In this document: in pieces, positions 1 through 11,139 of the stretch
Numbering within the stretch: position 1 is the stretch's first letter
How the letters are laid out: every line of letters begins with the position of its first letter
Assembly: GCA_023101725.1 (NCBI GenBank)
Contig: JALJCO010003047.1
Span: forward strand, 62,001 to 126,000
DNA from: Atherinomorus stipes
Taxonomy: Eukaryota; Chordata; Actinopteri; Atheriniformes; Atherinidae
DNA length: 64,000 nt
Reading direction: 5' to 3'
Translations under genes and position numbers: made by a program
The notes under the pieces: generated by a model
The model's database searches: none
What the model saw: the letters and a program-made list of their open reading frames with translations, nothing else
What the model was told of the DNA's origin: nothing

Positions 1-468
1 ATGTTGGAAAACTGATCAGAATGTCAATTAATGATCCAAACCTGCTGCGTATCTTTGAAGGTAAAAGGAAATAACCGGACGTACAAACGAGACGTCGTTA
101 AGAGTATTTACAGAAATACATGAGCCACGACATGAACCCCGTCAGCCTCAGTCACGATGAAATAAAAATCAATAAAAGCATACAAATGTTCATATACACA
201 CTATAATCTCTGAGGTAAACACTGACATCCCAGCAGACCCTGAACTGGGATGAAAAGTCTGCTGGACATTCCCAGTCTTGTGGATGATATGATCATAGAT
301 CTGACCTGTTTTCCAGGACAGATCAATGACCTAAACTACTGATAGAAACTAAAATGTTAAATATAATCTGGAATTCTCTCAGAAATTATCTCCATTTCTT
401 GTTATATACATCAAAGATCCGCTAGGAAACTTTCGTACACATGCATCATAGATGTTCCTACTGGGACT
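1..468. other. unassigned non-coding DNA
   Basis: AT-rich single-copy-looking sequence. No long open frame, hairpin, tandem repeat or recognised transposon end is visible. Confidence 0.5.
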
Positions 469-691
469 GGATTGATTTCCAGTATTTACTCCAGAGTTAT
501 CATCAGTAATGGATTGACCGATACATCAGCTGGCCGATATTTTAGGCTGATATTTGTGATTTTTTTTTTTTTGCTAGTATTGGCATCGGCCAATACATTG
601 GGTGTGTTGGCCAATACCCCCCCCCCCCCCCCTTGGCATAATTTCCAGACTTTTCTTTATATTTATCATAAGTTTAATGTTTCTAGTTAAT

Positions 692-2508
692 GGCCGCGTT
701 TCCCAGATTAGTTAAGACACTCTTAACGCTGAGGTCCTTCTTAAGTCACTTCTTAAAGGTGCCTTGTTTGGACGTTGCGTTTCCCAGATGCGCTCTTAAC
801 TCAGGAGCTTCTTTATTTTCAGGAGCGGCCAGACCCACTCTTTCGAACCTTCTTTAACGTTCCCCCTGCTAAGGGAACAACAGGCCCATCTACTGGTCAC
901 TTTTGGAAACGACACTATTTCCCATGAAAAAAAAAGTAGAAAATGGAAATTATTAAAAATGGACCTATTCACGGATCAGTTGTTGTATTTTGAGTCATGT
1001 TTTCTCACTCATGTCATAATGTCAATCATCTATGATGGAAGAAAACTGTAGTTACCGAGTGAATGACAGAAAATATTGTGGTTAAGTTTAATCATTATGG
1101 CAAGATAGGCCTCCCTATACTTAGCTTACGTTAGATAAGCTGTGGGTATCAACCACAGAAACAAAAACATTGCGGTAGGAATTGTACGCAAATTATACGC
1201 AATCTATGAGGACTCACGTCATATTTACGCATTTGTCAGCTGTTCATGATGAGATGCACCTGCTTCGCTCAATAAAAGCATGGCCATTTACGCATACCCA
1301 TATCAGACCCATCATGGCTGCTTTCACAGACAAATTTTGGTACCCCCAAACCAAACCACCCCAGTCACCAAACCACCCTCGGGTGACACTGTGATATTGT
1401 ACTATGCTTTTATGTACCCCCGACCAGCATTTCGGTCCTCTGACTACCTGTCGCTGTCAGACCTCAGCTATTCAAAGGTCATGTTAAAAATCATAGGTGG
1501 CACTGGGCAGTGATTCAAAAATAGCAAACACAACCTCTCAGTGTAATATGTGGAGCATTCCCATTACTTTGCGTTTACGCAGGCCTTTGAAGAATTGGGC
1601 ACGAGTGAGTGGCAGAACAAGCCATTCTTTATTAAGTCACGTCAACCATTTGCGGGATTACTGTTTGTTGAATGCACGTGCGTCATCCTGGACGCACACT
1701 TTACGCACCAGATACAGTATGTCGCCCATTTACCAAATGCTGCCATGTGGAGCTCATTTAACATAAGATGTGTGTAGGTGATTACATCCTCCAAGATTTC
1801 CCCAGACAACAGTAACCCGACAAAAAGTTTTTGAAAGTTTGGTGCATATCGTTTTTGGCTGAAGCTTGTCAGGAGTTCCAGGAGTTGATCTATTTTTTTG
1901 CGAACAAGAAAATGTTACCCTTTTTCAGTGTTTCAATCACCTAGCCACCGTTTCCCGATTCTACTACTGAGCATCGATATGACACACACGCACGTTTCAG
2001 GAATCCTCTTGGCGGGGTTCCCTTCAGCCATTACGTCAACAAATAGCGTCAGAATGACCATTATTTATAGGGCATCTGTAAATTTCCAATCGCCTACACC
2101 TGTTTAGCACAATTTGGCCAATTACACAATATACAATGAGCTTTTCAATGAATATTTGCAATCACTGGTAATCACATGCATATTTTTAACAGTTTGTCTT
2201 CTTGCACAAACACATAAACGTATAAATGGGCTCAATATCAGCGTCGGAAAATAACCTCCACACTAAATGAATGGTGTTGATCGATATACCTGACCTCGAC
2301 TGCTTTTTTTTTTTCAGCACCCCCGGAAGTGGATAGCTTCTGTTAGGACCTTCTTAAGATGTAGCGTAGCAAAGACGTTTCTCAGGAAATAAGAACGCGC
2401 GAAAGAAGCAATCTGGGAAACGGGCGTATCTTTGCGATCCTTTGTTGGGAAGAGCTTCCTTGAGGCCTTCTTTAATCCAAAGAAGAATCTTAACTGGGAA
2501 ACGCGGCC
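692..2508. mobile_element. GGCCGCGTTTCCCAG TIR element, copy 1
   Basis: A 1,817 bp non-autonomous DNA transposon. The ends are perfect 15 bp inverted repeats (GGCCGCGTTTCCCAG at 692-706, its complement at 2494-2508). Related subterminal copies of GCGTTTCCCAGAT (near 776) and its inverse (near 2410) may be transposase-binding sites. The flanks are AAT on both sides. Uninterrupted family A copies at 11495-11510 and 24405-24420 show the empty site, which supports a 3 bp target duplication. A 3 bp duplication with a GGC-starting end suggests PIF/Harbinger-like mobilisation, but no transposase is encoded and the superfamily is inference. The internal frames of 60-90 codons match nothing I recognise. 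Confidence 0.85.
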
Positions 2509-2546
2509 AATATCTGTTTAAAGTGCAATTTTTTTTTTATATATAT

Positions 2547-4717
2547 AAAAAGATACACCAAATATTTCCAAAAACACAAAACAAAACCTGGAGAATGGCC
2601 GCGTTTCCCAGATTAGTTAAGACACTCTTAACGCTGAGGTCCTTCTTAAGTCACTTCTTAAAGGTGCCTTGTTTGGACGTTGCGTTTCCCAGATGCGCTC
2701 TTAACTCAGGAGCTTCTTTATTTTCAGGAGCGGCCAGACCCACTCTTTCGAACCTTCTTTAACGTTCCCCCCCTGCTAAGGGAACAACAGGCCCATCTAC
2801 TGGTCACTTTTGGAAACGACACTATTTCCCGTGAAAAAAAAAGTAGAAAATGGAAATTATTAAAAATGGACCTATTCACGGATCAGTTGTTGTATTGAGT
2901 CATGTTTTCTCACTCATGTCATAATGTCAATCATCTATGATGGAAGAAAACTGTAGTTACCGAGTGAATGACAGAAAATATTGTGGTTAAGTTTAATCAT
3001 TATGGCAAGATAGGCCTCCCCATACTTAGCTTATGTTAGATAAAGCTGTGGGTATCAACCACAGAAACAAAAACATTGCGGTAGGAATTGTACGCAAATT
3101 ATACGCAATCTATGAGGACTCACGTCATATTTACGCATTTGTCAGCTGTTCATGATGAGATGCACCTGCTTCGCTCAATAAAAGCATGGCCATTTACGCA
3201 TACCCATATCAGACCCGCATCAGATGTCTGTGCAGAGAACCAAACCAAACCACCCCCAAACCAAACCCCCCCCTCCAGTCACCAAACCACCCCCTCCGGC
3301 CACACTTTGATATTGAACTATAAAACACTTCAGTACCACCCGAACCACCTATTTAGGTCCCCCTGACTACCTTTCTCTGCCAACCTCAGCACAAAGGTCA
3401 TGTTAAAAATCATAGGTGGCACTGGGCAGTGATTCAAAAATGGCAAACACAACCTCTCAGTGTTATATGTGGAGCATTCCCATTACTTTGCGTTTACGCA
3501 GGCCTTTGAAGAATTGGGCACGAGTGAGTGGCAGAACAAGCCATTCTTTATTAAGTCACGTCAACCATTTGCGGGATTACTGTTTGTTGAATGCACGTGC
3601 GTCATCCTGGACGCACACTTTACGCACCAGATACAGTATGTCGCCCATTTACCAAATGCTGCCATGTGGAGCTCATTTAACATAAGATGTGTGTAGGTGA
3701 TTACATCCTCCAAGATTTCCCCAGACAACAGTAACCCGACAAAAAGTTTTTGAAAGTTTGGTGCATATCGTTTTTGGCTGAAGCTTGTCAGGAGTTCCAG
3801 GAGTTGATCTATTTTTTTGCGAACAAGAAAATGTTACCCTTTTTCAGTGTTTCAATCACCTAGCCACCGTTTCCCGATTCTACTACTGAGCATCGATATG
3901 ACACACACGCACGTTTCAGGAATCCTCTTGGCGGGGTTCCCTTCAGCCATTACGTCAACAAATAGCATCAGAATGACCATTATTTATAGGGCATCTGTAA
4001 ATTTCCAATCGCCTACACCTGTTTAGCACAATTTGGCCAATTACACAATATACAATGAGCTTTTCAATGAATATTTGCAATCACTGGTAATCACATGCAT
4101 ATTTTTAACAGTTTGTCTTCTTGCACAAACACATAAACGTATAAATGGGCTCAATATCAGCGTCGGAAAATAACCTCCACACTAAATGAATGGTGTCGAT
4201 CGGTATACCTGACCTCGATTGCTTTTTTTTCAGCACCCCCCGGAAGTGGATAGCTTCTGTTAGGACCTTCTTAAGATGTAGCGTAGCAAAGACGTTTCTC
4301 AGGAAATAAGAACGCGCGAAAGAAGCAATCTGGGAAACGGGCGTATCTTTGCGATCCTTTGTTGGGAAGAGCTTCCTTGAGGCCTTCTTTAATCCAAAGA
4401 AGAATCTTAACTGGGAAACGCGGCCAATACCCGATACCGATCCGATACTACTATTGAATAAATGAACCGTATACCTTGCCATGTGAGTGACGGCATCAAG
4501 CTGGACATAAACATTTAGTCTTGTTAAAAAAGGTGATAAATTAACACCGATATAAATGTACTTCATTTTATTTATTAACAAATAAAGTGTGCATTTCTTA
4601 TGATATTGATAAAAACAGAAATGATTGGATCGGCCGCATTCATCCGATATCTAATCCAGGTAATTTGTCAGTATCGGGCCGATATTTGATCTCGGTATCA
4701 GATCGGTGCATCTCTAA
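2547..4717 (-). mobile_element. hAT MITE remnant hosting GGCC element copy 2
   Basis: The right end (minus reading) starts TAGAGATGCACCGATCTGAT near 4717 and continues with the CCGATAC/TATCGG-rich body typical of fish hAT MITEs down to 4426. A decayed left end, AGATACACCAAATATT, lies at 2551. Copy 2 of the GGCC element sits inside. The whole unit lies within family A copy 1, so three insertion layers are stacked here. Confidence 0.6.
2597..4425. mobile_element. GGCCGCGTTTCCCAG TIR element, copy 2
   Basis: A 1,829 bp near-identical copy of the 692-2508 element, same orientation, same 15 bp TIRs, again flanked by AAT on both sides. By eye only about 15-20 substitutions or small indels separate the copies, apart from one strongly diverged patch (3213-3400 here). 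The host sequence is different (a hAT remnant, not family A), so this appears to be an independent insertion rather than a simple tandem duplication. The 158-codon minus frame at 4105-4581 runs across its right end and is not a gene. Confidence 0.85.
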
Positions 4718-4918
4718 TATTTAACTGAAGTGCTTTCTTTCTTCTTTTAGATTAAGAGTTTAAAATGAGCTTTTCTTGTGTCCTTCATTATATTAATTTG
4801 GGGGTCAAATGCAGTATCGGCCTCAAATATCAGCCCCAAATATTTGGCAGGTTGTATCAGCTGATAAGAAAATATCGCTATCAGTATCGGTTCTAAGAAT
4901 TGGTGTTGGTCGATTCTA

Positions 4919-5394
4919 ATTATCAGCAAAGGTATTACCAATAACATTATTACTGTTATAAATGGTAAGTTTTCTCTTTTTTCTTTTTTTGGGGGGGTCA
5001 TCAAGAACTTAAAAAATTGTACAAAAAAAACCTTAAACTATTTTCAATCATGTTAATTAAATCAAGTCAAAATACCATCATTGAGTTTTTAGATTTAGTT
5101 TATTTAGTTTATTATCAACTGGATCATGGATAACGACCCCCTCAGCTCCAGCCTGTTGATGAAAGCACTTAAGTCATCTGTTAAATGAGCAGACGGCAGC
5201 AGATAAAAACGCTTAACTCAAGAAGGTTTAGACTTTAAAAGAGTGAAATGATCTCCCGCTGCAGTGAGACAGACGAAACTGGAAAGAAGCATTGATATCT
5301 ACTTAATAAGGGACTTGGAACGAGTCTGTCATCATTTGTTTTAAAATATTTTACACTTGTCTAAAGCCTACTTTTTTATTTCAGGAAATCTAAC
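4919..5394. other. unassigned non-coding DNA
   Basis: Contains poly-T, poly-G and poly-A runs (4980-5030), then AT-rich sequence of mixed composition. No exon or transposon end is recognised. Confidence 0.4.
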
Positions 5395-5631
5395 CATGTG
5401 AAACCATCTTACATTATTTCACTTGTCTGCTGTCTAAATTTTCTCAAATTGAATGAGTTTTTGGGCATATTTTTGTCAGCTAAACTTTGCAGTGAATTGG
5501 GAATTGAATGGAATTGGAAACCGAATTGAACTTGGGAGGCATTGAAATGTGTTTTCACAGCTAAACTTGGGTATAGAAGATATAATATTTCAAACTGTGT
5601 ACAAAATAAGCTATTTCAAAATTTAAAAACA
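5395..5631 (+). repeat. diverged interspersed repeat, copy 1
   Basis: Aligns by eye with 6570-6800. Shared blocks include TTTTTGTCAGCTAAAC, GGAATTGGAAAC and TTGGGAGGCATTGAAA. The copies are clearly diverged (roughly 75-80%), so this is an old duplicated or interspersed family of unknown type. A TTAA MITE interrupts its right side at 5632. Confidence 0.65.
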
Positions 5632-6173
5632 TTAAAGGTACAGTATGTAAAAAATCAAAGGTCAATGGCAGAAAAATGTGATATATAATTCAAAACTGTG
5701 TTTCTATTGATGTGTAATCGCTGCACTGGAATAGCTGTTATATGTTTATTTTCTTTGAATGAGTCATTTATATCTACTTGCTGGGCGGTGCATATATTGA
5801 GGCAGCCATATTTGTTCCACCATTTTTACTACAGTGTCCCTGAATGGACAACATAATGTGTGTGAAGTAAGAACCCGCTGAACTGTCAAACTGCTGTACC
5901 AGCTTTGTTTAATGGGAGTTAGAGCACTGTTTGGGGTAAGTAATGCCTTAAAAAACATGAAAGTATTTACTCATAGTACAGTCATAGCTACACCTGAGAC
6001 CACTGGATCCACTCACAGATGAAAACTTATCTATGTCTGGGAGAATTTTGACCACTAACAGCCACCATACGTTCACTACTGTGCTTAGAATATGAAGTCA
6101 TTTGAAAGTTACTTTCTTCCAATACCCATCTTTACCACAATATGTCAGTAATTCTTAGATACTGTACCTTTAA
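5632..6173. mobile_element. TTAA-target MITE (AAAGGTACAGTATGTAA ends)
   Basis: A 542 bp unit bounded by TTAA on both sides, with inverted ends TTAAAGGTACAGTATGTAA and TTAGATACTGTACCTTTAA. A TTAA target with short TIRs fits Kolobok- or piggyBac-type MITEs. It has no coding capacity; the 64-codon minus frame at 5764-5958 is not recognised. Confidence 0.8.
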
Positions 6174-6569
6174 AAGTACTGTAACATGTAGACTCTTAAT
6201 TAGAAAATAGTGGATTTAATAGTTACATAGTTATGCTTTAATCAGTTTTGGCCAGGGATGATTTTTATTCTTTTTCTACTTTCTATGTTGAAGTTGAAAT
6301 CTAACTAAATGCATTTGGTCAGACAATGATAGAACTAGAGTTTAAAGCTTCAGTTGTCCAGTAAAATTCATTAAAATGAAGAAAAGGTTACTTTTTGGGG
6401 ACATTTTTGTCATGTGATTAAAATGCCATTAATTGAGATGAATTCATTACAACGCCTCTAAGTAATTGGATTATTTTTTTTATTCAAGTCCCACCCTGAG
6501 TTATCATATGTTTCATTTGACTTTTTACAAGATATTTGATTTAACATTAGTATGCTTCATGCTTTTACA

Positions 6570-6800
6570 ACTAACAATCACGTGACGTGAAACTATCCTA
6601 GAATATCTCTCCTAACTTCTCAAACTGAGTGGGTTAGTTTGGGGATATTTTTGTCAGCTAAACGTTGCAGTATATTGGGAATCAAATGGAATTGGAAACT
6701 GAACTGTTCTTGGGAGGCATTGAAACAAGTTTTCACAGCTGTGAAAGATATAACGTGATTTCAAACTGTGTAACATAAGCAATTTTAACATTTAGTAAGT
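6570..6800 (+). repeat. diverged interspersed repeat, copy 2
   Basis: Partner of 5395-5631, same orientation, about 1.2 kb downstream. This copy lacks the TTAA MITE. The function and class are unknown. Confidence 0.65.
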
Positions 6801-7655
6801 AGAAAATGAAAAATATATTCAAAACATGATGAATAATCTCTCACATTCTGCTAGATATCTGTTTAAAAACAAGATTAAAAAGACTTTTTGAGTGAGTCGA
6901 AGGTTGTAAGACTAGATAGACTAGCCAAGACTAGACTTTTATGCATATTCTCACAAAAAAAACAACTTTTCATTAGATTTTTTAAACAAAAACTGAAAGT
7001 GAAAACACCTTCAGATAGATGAATATCTCTGCATCATATCTGCTTCGGTGTTAAACATCAGGAAGTCATTTCCTACTCCCCCCGTACCAACAAAGTCTCA
7101 AAGACACCTGAAAGCAAGCAGATATGAGGAAACAAGGTTTGCGAAGGTCTTTACCTCGGCGACGGGGACCTCATGGTGTCCGGCGTGGAGACGTCCACCT
7201 CCGCGGCTCTGCCTAACTTTCCCTCTACGCCGCCGTTTCCCCTCCTCTCAGAAAGCTCTGTTTACGCCTCAAACTTAGCAAACTGCTCACACATTGTCAA
7301 GCTAATTAAGTTCAATGATTTCAGCAGCAACAAGTGGCATCTGGGCTGACTCGGAGGGGGGGGGAGCCCGGGAACAAAAAGACAGACAGCAGGATGGAGG
7401 ATGGATTTTTTTTTTGTAAGTGGCACAAAAAGTTTGAGGAGGAAAAGGAGGTGAAAAAGAAGCCGCCTCCTCCCCCTCCTTCAGATAGACTCCTCCATCA
7501 CTCTGTTAACGTGTGGATTTTTTCCCAGCTCCTCGTTAAGTAATTAGTGTGCGGTGCATTTCACGCGGAGGACGGGGGAGTGTGTTTAGAGGTTTTAGAG
7601 GTGGGGGTTATGGGATGTTTTTTTTTTTTTTTTTTTTTTGCCGTAATCTGAATTC
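6801..7655. other. non-coding stretch with a GC-rich patch
   Basis: AT-rich to about 7045. It then has a GC-richer patch (7150-7260) that is open on the plus strand for about 70 codons (roughly 7130-7346) without a good start or splice site, followed by a block near 7270-7340 with non-repetitive, homeodomain-like ATTA content. This could be an exon or regulatory DNA; I cannot decide. Poly-T and poly-G runs end the stretch. Confidence 0.3.
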
Positions 7656-7830
7656 TGATCAGCGAGCCTGTCTTCTCCATGGCTGGAAAACAAAAGTTAG
7701 CTTGGCACCGGAGGGCCAAGGAGACTTTTCTCATGCTAAACAGGGCCTAAGTAGGCCAATTACAAGGCCAGCCTCGGCCTCAGAGCCTTTCTGCAGCTTA
7801 AAACAAAAGGGCCCTTGTCTTAAATAAAGT
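7656..7830. promoter_or_regulatory. candidate conserved noncoding element
   Basis: Non-repetitive, balanced-composition block containing GGCCTAAGTAGGCCAATTAC and several GGCC/AATTAC motifs. It stands out from surrounding low-complexity DNA and has no convincing reading frame. The regulatory role is inference from texture only. Confidence 0.25.
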
Positions 7831-7918
7831 CAGTGGCACACAGAGAGGGAGAGGGAGTCAGACACAAAGGCACACAGTCACACTGGTTTCAGTCATCCTG
7901 CTCCATCCAGAAGGGTTT

Positions 7919-7920
<2 letters not shown>

Positions 7921-7962
<42 letters not shown>
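7921..7962. repeat. (GT)21 microsatellite
   Basis: Uninterrupted GT dinucleotide run of 42 bp. Confidence 0.98.
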
Positions 7963-7963
<1 letters not shown>

Positions 7964-8084
7964 GTCGGGGCTAAAAGGAGGTTCCCACTAAAACAAAAAA
8001 AGGGTCTCATTGATTGTGGTCGCTTTTCTTTCTTTTCTGCTCTTTTTTTTTTTTTCTTGTTTAAGCATCAAGCCAGTCCGGCCC

Positions 8085-8098
8085 GTCGCCCTGGCAAC
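8085..8098. promoter_or_regulatory. RFX X-box-like palindrome
   Basis: GTCGCCCTGGCAAC differs at two positions from the palindromic RFX site GTTGCCATGGCAAC. A match to RFX-family binding sites is seen, but occupancy or function is inference. Confidence 0.35.
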
Positions 8099-8473
8099 TA
8101 GACAAACTGGAGGAGAAGGAAAGTAGATGTCTGCCTGTCTCGCTGTCTGTGTCTCTCTACCTGTCTGTCTTCTGTTTTATTTTAGTCTAGAAAGGCATGA
8201 AACAAAGTGGCTTTGACTTTTAACCCCGTAGTTGGGGTCTAAAGTTATCCTGGAGAGGAGGAAACCAGGTGAAGCATTTAATTAGCATCTGTGTTGTTCC
8301 TCTGAACCTGGTCTGCGTTGTCCTAGTCCTAATCTATCTATCCATCCATCATCCACCCATCCATGGTTAGGATAGACCGATATATTGGCCGGAGATATTT
8401 TAGGGGCGTATATCTGTGTTTTTTGCTGGTATTGGCCGATATGTCTGGTGTGTTTATATATATCTATATACCA

Positions 8474-8476
<3 letters not shown>

Positions 8477-8531
<55 letters not shown>
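8477..8531. repeat. (TA)n microsatellite
   Basis: About 55 bp of alternating TA inside family A copy 2. It produces spurious YIYIYI frames on both strands. Confidence 0.95.
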
Positions 8532-8533
<2 letters not shown>

Positions 8534-8885
8534 AGTCGTCCTCAAAATATCCATAACTTCCAAGTAAAGAAAAGGCTAAATTCACAACAGTTAATCAGAT
8601 AACAGGAAACTAAAGAAATTACTAAAAAATATAAATTTGCAAAATTATAAATTACTGAAATAAGTTATTGCATTTTAGCTGTGGTTGAAAAAATAATAAA
8701 TTAAACAAACAAACAAACTGTCCAGGACAAATTAGAGCACCTTTCCCATGTACAGCGGACCAAAATATCTGTCAACAGGTGCAGACGTGTGATTGGACGT
8801 TACAGAAAACACTTGAATGCAATGATTGCCCTTAAAATGTTGCTCAACAAAATTTTAACTATGTCGCCCCATCATGCTTGCAGAG
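8532..8885. mobile_element. Tc1/mariner-like MITE fragment (family B)
   Basis: Matches the copies at 23312-23838, 23887-24336 and 44640-45085 through CTGTCAACAGGTG, ACAGAAAACAC and GTTGCTCAA blocks. Truncated, and followed by a G-rich run. Confidence 0.6.
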
Positions 8886-9898
8886 GGGGGAGGGGGGGGG
8901 GGGGGGCAATATCGAATTTTTTGTGATAATACCGGTAGTTTTTTTGACACCGGTAGAAAATGTAATACCGTGACAACACATGATCACGCATTTTCGGCCT
9001 GATGACGTCATTCAATCACACCTCAACCCTGCAGCATCTGTTTCCCCATCATTGACTCAGTCGTCACGGCTATGTTGTTTGTGCCACACAGTCCCGGGAA
9101 ATAAATAATTTTACATCTAAATTTGTTAACTGAAGCTGCATTGCTGCCTCACCGGAAAGATAAGTTGTCAGAAATCTGCGCTGCATGTGAACGCAGTGGC
9201 GACGGGGAGAGAGGCAGAACCTACAGGCAGGTAAACTTCTCCAGCATCTGACAAGCTGATTACGTGTGGAGGACGGACATCTGTGTGTTCTGAAGAATCA
9301 CAGAACGTCCGGTCCTCCAGGGTGGCCGGCAGCCGACCGGGTCTCGCTCAGTTCCAGCAGCGTCGCGGGTTTGTCCCGACCTTCGCCGCACGTCAACTCT
9401 TACCAGCCTTTAACGTAACGTGTGAGATGCGGAGCGTCCGTGAGTGCTGGGATCCGCAAGAAAACAAATGATTAAAATGGCCGTGATCTGCTCCTGAGGC
9501 CACACTGGACACAGGCTGGGTGGGAACTGACGGATTAAGCTAATAAATGCTGCTAAATGTTTAGCTACAAGGCAGCTAGCAGCACCACTGCAGCACAAGC
9601 TCATGTTAACGTTAGCAGCGTCCAAGAGGTGAGTGGAGCTACATGTGAAGATGATGGACAGAGATGAGCTGCTGAACGTTCCAGATACACGAATGGTTAG
9701 TAAGATAAAGGAAGAAGTAGAACTAGCTTACTTGCATGGGCTGATGTTTGGAAATGTCATTCAAGTTGCATTTTACATCTATACCCAGTTTATGTTGCTC
9801 AGTATAAATGAAATGAAATGATGATTAAAGTAGTTAAAATGGCAAAACTTGAAACATTTTATCTGTAAAATGCCACATGCAGCAGAATTCGTTTTGTG

Positions 9899-10055
9899 GA
9901 TGGCCGGGGGATGGGAATGGGTGCTGGGTGGGCCGCGAGCGAGCCGTCTGCCAACGCCGCTCCTCTGGGCATCGGAGTAATCTTGGGCGCGGCCCCTCGG
10001 TCCATGGTGCACGCGGGGGTCGTGCGCCGCCCCGGCGGAAAGCCACTAATAAGGG
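9899..10055. other. isolated very GC-rich segment
   Basis: About 150 bp with a GC content far above its surroundings, containing CGCGAGCGAGCC, GGGCGCGGCCCC and CGCCGCCCCGGCGG. Open in several frames on both strands simply because stops are rare at this composition. It may be foreign to the AT-rich element around it. I do not recognise it as rRNA. Confidence 0.4.
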
Positions 10056-10058
10056 AAG

Positions 10059-10165
10059 GGGGGAAAAAAAGTGGGGAGGGGGGAGAGGAGAACGGGAAAA
10101 AAAAAAAAAAAAGGGGGGGGGGGGGGAGGGGGGGGGGGGGAGGGGGGGAAAAGAAAGGGGGGGGA
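10059..10165. repeat. purine homopolymer tract (poly-G/poly-A)
   Basis: About 107 bp made almost only of G and A runs, including runs of 13 or more identical bases. Typical of low-complexity DNA and of poorly resolved assembly sequence. Confidence 0.9.
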
Positions 10166-10394
10166 TACTCGAGTAATCGTTGCAGCCGTAATATTAACAC
10201 ATATGTGTAATAATGTTAATATACTATGACAGTATGGAACTGTAGAGGCTTTATTAAAAGTGGATATCAGTGAAAGGATTTTACAGAAGCTCTGACTTCT
10301 CAATAAGACATCAATATTGTCTGTGATATCGTCATCAAGGTATTTTGGAAAATATATCGTGATATTTTTTGGCAATATCGGCAATATTTTTTGG

Positions 10395-10395
<1 letters not shown>

Positions 10396-10440
<45 letters not shown>
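10396..10440. repeat. (AT)n microsatellite
   Basis: About 45 bp alternating AT between two transposon remnants. Confidence 0.95.
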
Positions 10441-10442
<2 letters not shown>

Positions 10443-10456
10443 TCATACGTATATCT

Positions 10457-11087
10457 TAGGGCTGTCAGCATTGATGCATTAATTGTGAAAAAAAAAAAAA
10501 TATTAGTTAAAAAAAATCCATAATACGCTTAATTTTTTTTAATCGCGTTTTAAATTTAAGCCGTTTTGTCCCTTTGACTTATCTGTAGTCAGCCCCTTTG
10601 GCCATATTGTGAAGCAGTAAAAAGTGATGGATGAAAAACCACTGTTTTAGACTGTTCTGTTTGACATAAGCGATAATGAGATAGCCTACCAGTGATACAT
10701 ATCACTTGACTGCTGTTATTTCCAGCTAGAAATTTCATGATTGTTTTTCTATTGGTGCTATTGTTTATTTTTAAGTAGCTTTAGAGAGTGGCCTGATATG
10801 TTCAATCTCTCAAAGTATGAAAACATTACTTTATTCTTCCTAATATTTAGAACTTAGTCTACATGCACTTTTTTAAATAAAAAAAGATCAAAAAGAAAAT
10901 TCAATGTGTTCATTTGATTCCCAATGAAGACTATAGTAAAATATACGACATTATGGGCTTAGAGCTGCCTTGATATGCAAAATAACAGAATATTACACAT
11001 GCAATTCAAACCACGATTAATCACAGTTAACTGTGAAGCTTCTGCGATTAATTGCGATTAAAGGAAATTAATCATTTGACAGCCCTA
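10457..11087. mobile_element. hAT MITE (TAGGGCTGTCA ends)
   Basis: A 631 bp unit with inverted ends TAGGGCTGTCAGCATTGATG and AATCATTTGACAGCCCTA, and GATTAAT/ATTAATC motifs near both ends, a common fish hAT MITE layout. The flanks GTATATCT and ATATATAT are a poor 8 bp match, as expected inside a TA repeat. Non-coding. Confidence 0.8.
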
Positions 11088-11091
11088 ATAT

Positions 11092-11125
<34 letters not shown>

Positions 11126-11130
11126 ATACA
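11088..11130. repeat. (TA)n tract
   Basis: Interrupted TA/TG microsatellite abutting the hAT MITE end. Confidence 0.85.
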
Positions 11131-11139
11131 TATGTATGT

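Larger units (their letters stand above)
511..4918 (+). mobile_element. hAT-like MITE, family A, copy 1 (split by later insertions)
   Basis: The left end starts with GGATTGACCGATAC and continues with CGATA/TCGGCC-rich sequence to 691. The matching right part (the segment with TTCATTATATTAATTTG, ending GGTCGATTCTA) lies at about 4718-4918. Two other copies in this window (8368-11731 and 23201-24642) show the same left and right parts, so these halves belong to one element. The TIR resembles TAGGGATTGACCGAT, typical of fish hAT MITEs. The interior is occupied by two GGCCGCGTTTCCCAG elements and a hAT remnant. It encodes nothing. Confidence 0.7.
8908..10396. mobile_element. probable decayed hAT-like element with GC-rich interior
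   Basis: The left side has GGCAATATCGAATTTTTTG. The right side has the roughly inverted ATCGTGATATTTTTTGGC and GGCAATATCGGCAATATTTT. The interior has a CpG-rich segment (9170-9470) and GCTAGC/GTTAAC-rich sequence like untranslated regions of fish hAT elements. No transposase is recognised. The boundaries are uncertain. Confidence 0.35.

Noticed and set aside
692..4425. Direct repeat considered as a CRISPR array or a simple tandem duplication
   Set aside because: Units are 1.8 kb with TIRs and AAT flanks; only two copies exist, in different host sequences. This fits two transposon insertions in a eukaryotic genome.
4105..4581. 158-codon minus-strand frame
   Set aside because: Crosses the boundary between the GGCC element and the hAT remnant; no recognisable domain.
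9899..10050. GC-rich block considered as an rRNA gene fragment
   Set aside because: I could not match it to conserved 18S, 5.8S or 28S motifs.
10046..10471. 141-codon minus frame with Pro/Phe and Tyr-Ile runs
   Set aside because: Produced by the G/A homopolymer tract and the AT microsatellite.
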